13,218 bases of DNA from Lachnospiraceae bacterium (GTDB lineage Bacteria; Bacillota; Clostridia; Lachnospirales; Lachnospiraceae): positions 1 through 13,218 of the forward strand of contig VSNM01000112.1 of the NCBI GenBank assembly GCA_009774245.1. Reading direction: 5' to 3'. Position numbers and translations under genes: made by a program. Below are positions 13,020 to 13,218 of the stretch, piece after piece. The notes beneath the pieces are model-generated. The model was given only the letters and a program-made list of their open reading frames with translations, was not told where the DNA came from and searched no databases. Position 1 is the first letter of the stretch, and every line of letters begins with the position of its first letter.

Positions 13020-13202
13020 ATGGAAGTGATCAGATGCCCCAACCCCAAATGCAGGAGGCGCATTTTGGACGATGAGGGAACAGAGACGGAGTGGACGGTC
13101 CTTGAGATCAAATGTCAGCACTGCGGAAAACTGGTAAGGCTGCACTTCGGCCCGGAAGGGATAGAGGCGGGCATATATGAGAGGAAGAAACGGCGGAGGT
13201 GA
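13020..13202 (+). CDS. Small zinc-ribbon protein, Com-like (60 aa)
   Basis: Two cysteine pairs, CPNPKC (Cys6, Cys11) and CQHC (Cys32, Cys35), form a likely zinc ribbon, with VLEIKCQHCGKLVRL closely resembling the Com-type small regulators of Mu-like phages and other elements. The tail is basic (ERKKRRR), which fits nucleic acid binding. TAAAGGAGG lies 7-8 bases before the ATG and is very strong. The gene and its leader are more GC-rich than all genes to the left, suggesting separate origin. In phage Mu, Com activates translation of a DNA-modification gene; what follows here is beyond the window. It could equally be a zinc-ribbon protein with another role. Confidence 0.7.
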   Translation: MEVIRCPNPKCRRRILDDEGTETEWTVLEIKCQHCGKLVRLHFGPEGIEAGIYERKKRRR

Positions 13203-13218
13203 TTCTGCTGTTTTTTTA

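Noticed and set aside
1..13218. Insertion sequences, integrases, tRNA attachment sites or CRISPR arrays
   Set aside because: No transposase or recombinase motif, tRNA-like fold or regular repeat-spacer pattern was found on either strand; only indirect scars suggest past rearrangement.

Overview
The window looks like chromosomal or element-borne accessory DNA of a low-to-mid GC Gram-positive gut-type Bacillota, most likely Lachnospiraceae or a relative. The evidence is strong GGAGG ribosome binding sites, Firmicutes-style protein families, short operons and compact spacers. No species can be named from the sequence alone. There are 14 confident genes, several decayed fragments, and no rRNA, tRNA, CRISPR array or intact mobile element.

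Left edge (1-1000): no intact gene. It holds the frameshifted 3' half of an ABC-transporter ATPase gene on the minus strand, a coding-like but broken fragment on the plus strand, short GGGGTAA repeats and an 8-bp inverted repeat.

Redox/ADP-ribosylation block (1010-4461): an HxlR-type regulator faces a NAD(P)H-binding SDR-like protein across a 32-bp dyad operator. Downstream on the plus strand come a split-barrel flavin-binding protein fused to a 2x[4Fe-4S] ferredoxin, a zinc-binding macrodomain and a class M sirtuin (SirTM), with coding overlaps. SirTM and its macrodomain are known as a protein ADP-ribosylation/de-ADP-ribosylation pair acting in oxidative-stress responses, usually beside a lipoylated GcvH-like carrier. 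Here the carrier and its ligase are absent and a flavin/Fe-S protein takes their place.

Scar (4439-4683): a second copy of the HxlR operator is fused to the sirtuin 3' end and supplies its last codons. It is followed by the last codons of a lost DUF1349 gene, a terminator and the tail of a lost hxlR gene. The same order (DUF1349 end, terminator, hxlR) is intact at 8280-8722, so this is a rearrangement footprint.

Sugar block (4683-8316): an AraC regulator is divergent from an MFS transporter, followed by two tandem DUF1349 (concanavalin-like) proteins. A second hxlR gene then faces another MFS transporter (8366-10062) across the third operator copy.

Right part (10214-12818): an Isf-like flavodoxin-fold oxidoreductase is followed by a cytoplasmic GH120 beta-xylosidase-like beta-helix enzyme with both catalytic residues present. 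The window ends with a GC-rich 60-residue zinc-ribbon protein that resembles small phage/element regulators. Overall the window mixes HxlR-controlled redox/stress functions with xylo-oligosaccharide-type sugar use, joined by visible recombination scars at repeated operator and terminator sequences.
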